Assembly (NCBI GenBank): GCA_023437225.1
Contig: JAEZGS010000028.1
Coordinates: 1-64,000 of the forward strand
From: Bacteroidota bacterium
Lineage (GTDB): Bacteria; Bacteroidota; Bacteroidia; Chitinophagales; Chitinophagaceae
Reading direction: 5' to 3'
DNA: 64,000 nucleotides
A program made the translations under genes and the position numbers. The notes beneath the pieces were generated by a model. It did no database searches and had not been told where the DNA came from. It worked only from the letters and a program-made list of their open reading frames with translations. This document shows, one piece after another, positions 61,029-64,000 of the stretch. Positions within the stretch are counted from its first letter, which is position 1. The number at the start of each line of letters is the position of its first letter.

Positions 61029-62548
61029 AACATTGAAAGTACGTTTTCTATTCGTGCGATGGTTTCCTCCTTACCAAGCACTGCGGCGATATCAAATACC
61101 GGGGGACCGAACTTCCCACCAACAAGCATTATGCGCAACGGAAGCTGAACCTCACCTGGTTTGATGCCACATGAAGCAGCGATCTGCTTGAACCCTTCTT
61201 CGATGAATGCACTGTTCCAGGTATCAATAGCAGCAATCTCTTTGATCAATTCGCGGAAGAATGCTGTCTTTTGTTCATTCCATTTCGGCTGGATAACATA
61301 CAGATCGATTTCCCTGGGGCGAACAAAGAAGAAGGATGATTGATCCCAGAGGTCATTCAATAACTGGCACCTGTCTTTCACCAGTCGCACCACTTCATGC
61401 AATACATCGTCCTGAACGTCCAGAGTAACGTTTTTTGTTGCAGCTATGCGTTGCAATTCCGAAGCAAGCCTGCTGTCATCAACGCGCTTTATCCATTCGT
61501 GGTTGAACCATTTTGCTTTTTCAAAATCGAATTTCGCTCCTGCTTTGTGTACGCGATCGAGCGAAAATTTATCAACCAGTTCTTCGAGCGAAAATAGTTC
61601 CTGTTCAGTGCCATCATTCCATCCCAACATAGCCAGCATATTAATGAATGCTTCAGGGAGAAAACCTCTTTCCCTGAAACCTTCAACAAATTCGTTGTTC
61701 CGCGGATCTGTCCAGTTCATTGGAAAGACGGGGAATCCGTATTTCGCTCCATCCCTCTTACTTAACTTACCATTCGGTCCCATGATAAGCGGAAGGTGCG
61801 CCCATTGCGGCATCTGTTGCTTCCAGCCAAGATAGTCCCATAACAATATATGGACGGGTGCGCTTGGCAACCACTCTTCACCTCGAAACGCGTGTGTTAT
61901 TTGCATCAGGTAATCGTCAACAACAACTGCCAGGTGATAAGTAGGCATGCCATCGGCTTTCAACAATACTTTGTCGTCAACCTGGTTAGTATTGAAGCTG
62001 ATGTTGCCCCGTATCAGGTCGGTAAAATGTACTTCTTCATTCGAAGGCATTTTAATACGCACGACATGTGGTGTGCCTTCACTTAGCAACCGCTGCACTT
62101 CTTCATTCGATAATGTAAGTGAATTGCGCATCTTCATCCGGATCTCCTGGCTGTATTGTGGAGAAGGATTTGATTCCGTTTTGAATGCACTGCGCATCTC
62201 ATCCAATTCCGCAGGAGTATCAAAAGCATAATATGCGTTGCCCTGTGCAACAAGTTGTTCCGCATACTGCCGGTATAATTGTTTGCGTTCACTTTGCCTG
62301 TACGGTCCGTATTCACCGGGGTTGAACGGACTTTCATCCGGAATCAATCCACACCATTCAAGACAGTCAATGATATATTGTTCAGCGCCTTCAACGAAAC
62401 GCGATTGATCTGTGTCTTCTATGCGTAAAACAAAATCTCCTTTCAACTGGCGTGCGAAGAGATAATTATATAAAACAGTCCTGATACCACCCAGGTGCAA
62501 ACCACCGGTGGGACTTGGTGCAAAACGAACTCTGACTTTTCTATCCAT
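61025..62548 (-). CDS. gltX: Glutamyl-tRNA synthetase
   Basis: A 507-residue class I synthetase. The ATG at 62548 is chosen because MDRKVRVRFAPSPTGGLHLG is the normal start; the open frame extends further upstream only by chance. The HIGH motif reads HLGG (residues 18-21) and the KMSKS motif reads KLSKR. FEKAKWFNHEWIKRV is typical of the anticodon-binding part. It charges tRNA-Glu. A -7 element lies seven bases before the ATG. Two metabolic genes follow on the same message. Confidence 0.96.
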   Translation of the reverse strand: MDRKVRVRFAPSPTGGLHLGGIRTVLYNYLFARQLKGDFVLRIEDTDQSRFVEGAEQYIIDCLEWCGLIPDESPFNPGEYGPYRQSERKQLYRQYAEQLVAQGNAYYAFDTPAELDEMRSAFKTESNPSPQYSQEIRMKMRNSLTLSNEEVQRLLSEGTPHVVRIKMPSNEEVHFTDLIRGNISFNTNQVDDKVLLKADGMPTYHLAVVVDDYLMQITHAFRGEEWLPSAPVHILLWDYLGWKQQMPQWAHLPLIMGPNGKLSKRDGAKYGFPVFPMNWTDPRNNEFVEGFRERGFLPEAFINMLAMLGWNDGTEQELFSLEELVDKFSLDRVHKAGAKFDFEKAKWFNHEWIKRVDDSRLASELQRIAATKNVTLDVQDDVLHEVVRLVKDRCQLLNDLWDQSSFFFVRPREIDLYVIQPKWNEQKTAFFRELIKEIAAIDTWNSAFIEEGFKQIAASCGIKPGEVQLPLRIMLVGGKFGPPVFDIAAVLGKEETIARIENVLSML

Positions 62549-62554
62549 AGGCAG

Positions 62555-62562
62555 CAAAGGTA
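62555..62562 (-). promoter_or_regulatory. -7 element TACCTTTG of gltX
   Basis: Minus-strand TACCTTTG followed by C ends six bases before the gltX start, so the message is predicted to begin at the start codon. It lies five bases from an oppositely directed -7 element. Confidence 0.65.
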
Positions 62563-62567
62563 AACTG

Positions 62568-62575
62568 TATATTTG
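62568..62575 (+). promoter_or_regulatory. -7 element TATATTTG of the ARPP-1-like gene
   Basis: TATATTTG, ten bases before the ATG at 62586; a leader of a few bases is expected. It is back to back with the gltX element within a 37-base intergenic region. Confidence 0.65.
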
Positions 62576-62585
62576 TATCACCCGC

Positions 62586-63509
62586 ATGAAACGACTCCTG
62601 CTGTATACAACCCTTTTGCTGTGGACACATTGCTGTCTTGCGCAGATCACTTATGAAACGGTGTTCATTGATTACGACAGCGCCTGGGAGTACAGGGAGA
62701 TGAAAATAATTCCTGTAAGAACGAAGGGACTTCCATCATCGATGCAGGAGATGATGACATTGCGACAGGCAATGAGATCGGGGCTCGTGGAGATCAGTGA
62801 ACGCGGAACAGCATCTACGGAAAACGTGCATTGGGTCAGGGTTCGAAACAAAAGCAACAAGCCTTTGTATGTAGCATCGGGAGAAATCATCACTGGCGGA
62901 AGGCAGGACCGGATGTTATCGAAGGATACGGTATTGATCCCAAATGGAGCAGACCAGTATCTACCTGCGATGTGCGTGGAAGAAAACAGATGGAGTGATA
63001 AGGAACGCAAATTCCAGTATCATGGATATTCAAACCCGTCATTGAGAAAGGTGATGAATAACAGCGGAAACCAGGTATTGATCTGGAAGGAAGTATATGC
63101 TCAGCTGGACAGTTCGGATATACGTTCTCAAACCCTTGCCTATGGCGCATTGCGGGCTGATAAGAAAGCACTGCTTGATCATAGTGATTACATGAATTGT
63201 TTCATGCAGAACCTGCGTAAAGATGATAGCACGATTGTTGGAGTTATTTGTATCAGTGGCGATAAGATCCTTGGTACGGACGTGTATGCATCGAACAATT
63301 TGTTTCGCGATGAATTTGAATCGATCCTTTCAGGATACGTTGAAGAGTCGATGCGAATCGGAACTGTACCACGTGTAACCAATGATGAGGTTGCTGCAGC
63401 CATGGAACCGGTATTGAGAAATGAATTAAGCCAGGAAGAATATTGTAAGAAAAATGGGAAGCTGTTCAGATATAAGGGGAAGGTGTTTCATGTGAATGCG
63501 TTCTTTTGA
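62586..63509 (+). CDS. ARPP-1/DUF6569-like secreted protein
   Basis: A 307-residue protein with a signal peptide (THCCLAQ). The ATG at 62586 starts that signal; the open frame before it overlaps gltX. The core PLYVASGEIITGGRQDRMLS and the following TVLIPNGADQYLPAMCVEENR match the ARPP-1 (DUF6569) domain, a family found beside ADP-ribosylglycohydrolase and rhodanese-phosphatase genes but without a known activity. The exported form is notable because many relatives are cytoplasmic. A compound repeat follows the stop. Confidence 0.7.
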   Translation: MKRLLLYTTLLLWTHCCLAQITYETVFIDYDSAWEYREMKIIPVRTKGLPSSMQEMMTLRQAMRSGLVEISERGTASTENVHWVRVRNKSNKPLYVASGEIITGGRQDRMLSKDTVLIPNGADQYLPAMCVEENRWSDKERKFQYHGYSNPSLRKVMNNSGNQVLIWKEVYAQLDSSDIRSQTLAYGALRADKKALLDHSDYMNCFMQNLRKDDSTIVGVICISGDKILGTDVYASNNLFRDEFESILSGYVEESMRIGTVPRVTNDEVAAAMEPVLRNELSQEEYCKKNGKLFRYKGKVFHVNAFF

Positions 63510-63636
63510 AATTAGAAACCGTAAACTGAAAACGGGAAACGGAAAAAAGAAGCAATGGGTTCAATTAGCACATTAACCACATTAGCATATTAGCACATTA
63601 AAAACCGCTTTCCGCTTTCCGCTTTCCGCATTCTGT
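63510..63636 (+). repeat. Compound array with inverted second half
   Basis: A purine-rich stretch of AAACGGR-like units (63510-63555) leads to TTAGCACA/TTAGCATA octamers (63567-63600), as in the other arrays. It then continues with three GCTTTCC heptamers and CGCATTC (63607-63634), which is CGGAAAG on the minus strand. It is the only array in the window that carries a purine block in each orientation. Confidence 0.82.
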
Positions 63637-63641
63637 AAAAT

Positions 63642-64000
63642 ATGTATCCAACCAAAATACCATCGATCATCAAGCGCATTTATTCATCCTACACCTGGGA
63701 TGTAAAAGGTGATGACCATTCTGTTTACTTAACTTTCGATGATGGTCCGCATCCAGAAGTGACATTGTTTGTATTAGATGAACTGGCGAAATACAATGCT
63801 AAAGCAACATTCTTTTGCATTGGAAAAAACGTTGAAGAGTATCCTGATGTATATAGCCGGATCCTCGTGGAAGGTCATCGAACAGGCAATCATACACACA
63901 ATCACCTCAATGGGTGGAAGACTCCCGATAAAGAATACATATCGAACGTTGCAAAAGCGCGGGAGTACATTGATTCAGATCTTTTCAGACCACCCTATGG
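63642..64000 (+). CDS. Polysaccharide deacetylase (NodB domain), cut by the window end
   Basis: The first 119 codons of a gene that runs off the window. NodB motifs are visible in order: motif 1 TFDDGPHP (D33, D34), motif 2 GNHTHNH (H84, H88) and motif 3 RPPYG (residues 116-120). It is a metal-dependent de-N-acetylase acting on chitin-like or peptidoglycan glycans, or on a surface polysaccharide. No signal peptide is evident at the N-terminus. Family membership is clear; substrate unknown. Confidence 0.9.
   Translation, partial: MYPTKIPSIIKRIYSSYTWDVKGDDHSVYLTFDDGPHPEVTLFVLDELAKYNAKATFFCIGKNVEEYPDVYSRILVEGHRTGNHTHNHLNGWKTPDKEYISNVAKAREYIDSDLFRPPY

Noticed and set aside
62549..62650. Longer gltX start
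   Set aside because: The extra 34 residues do not resemble the family and would cover the divergent promoters and the next gene.
1..64000. Mobile elements, phage or plasmid genes
   Set aside because: No transposase, integrase, phage structural or replication protein was recognised, and no terminal inverted repeats flank any module.

Overview
The window looks like chromosomal DNA of a Bacteroidota bacterium, most likely of the Chitinophagaceae type. The signs are two GldF/GldG gliding-motility genes, three proteins with type IX secretion (T9SS) C-terminal sorting domains, a MurF-alanine racemase fusion, DUF5686 and TolB-like outer-membrane barrel proteins, several TAnnTTTG promoter elements, and few recognisable Shine-Dalgarno sequences. 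There is no transposase, phage, plasmid, tRNA or rRNA signal. Gene density and gene style are uniform, so the window reads as core genome with small accessory modules.

Layout. 1-1.3 kb: RDD membrane protein and a 2H phosphoesterase. 1.3-4.4 kb: arsenic module arsR-arsM-acr3-metallophosphoesterase, with palindromic operator-like sites before arsR and arsM. 4.7-6.5 kb: a lipoprotein sugar-dehydrogenase-like propeller followed by a cytochrome c lipoprotein, a likely periplasmic redox pair. 6.5-10.7 kb: tagaturonate reductase, then a large outer-membrane protein with a possible kinase-like region. 10.9-15.9 kb: a heavy-metal-binding peptide, a gamma carbonic anhydrase family protein, and the glycerol operon glpK-glpD-glpF on the minus strand. 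16-27.6 kb: a propeller-amidohydrolase, DUF5686, a membrane protein plus winged-helix regulator pair, a TolB-like barrel protein and an MBL hydrolase. 27.8-34.9 kb: flippase, cytochrome c peroxidase, dtd-MazG pair, glycyl-tRNA synthetase and an FNR-type reductase. 35-38.6 kb: secreted proteins, including a 1019-residue Asp-box T9SS protein. 38.7-45.7 kb: mfd, DUF4870, GNAT, acpP-fabF-rnc. 45.9-48.1 kb: two paralogous T9SS proteins. 48.3-58.2 kb: cysteine desulfurase, A-type Fe-S carrier, gldF-gldG, terC, murF-alr, lspA and a lipoprotein. 58.3-64 kb: fumC, then the minus-strand run gltX-B12 domain-enoyl-CoA hydratase, an ARPP-1/DUF6569-like protein and a truncated polysaccharide deacetylase.

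The feature that ordinary annotation does not explain is a set of compound tandem arrays of 7- and 8-bp units (TARTCGG, GAGAAACR, CGGRAAG, GRGAATT, YTAGCAYA). They recur at about nine gene ends. They start at or just past a stop codon, and with one exception they are purine-rich on the sense strand of the gene they follow. Units differ mostly by transitions at fixed positions. Where both kinds of block are present, a purine-rich block comes first and a YTAGCAYA block second. One array has a 38-bp higher-order period whose first copy contains the stop codon of its gene, and another has been translated into the C-terminus of the carbonic anhydrase-like protein. Most of these genes lack an intrinsic terminator hairpin, while many other genes in the window have one.

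Several TAnnTTTG elements lie only 5-20 bases from start codons, which suggests very short or absent mRNA leaders for housekeeping genes such as glyS, mfd and gltX.
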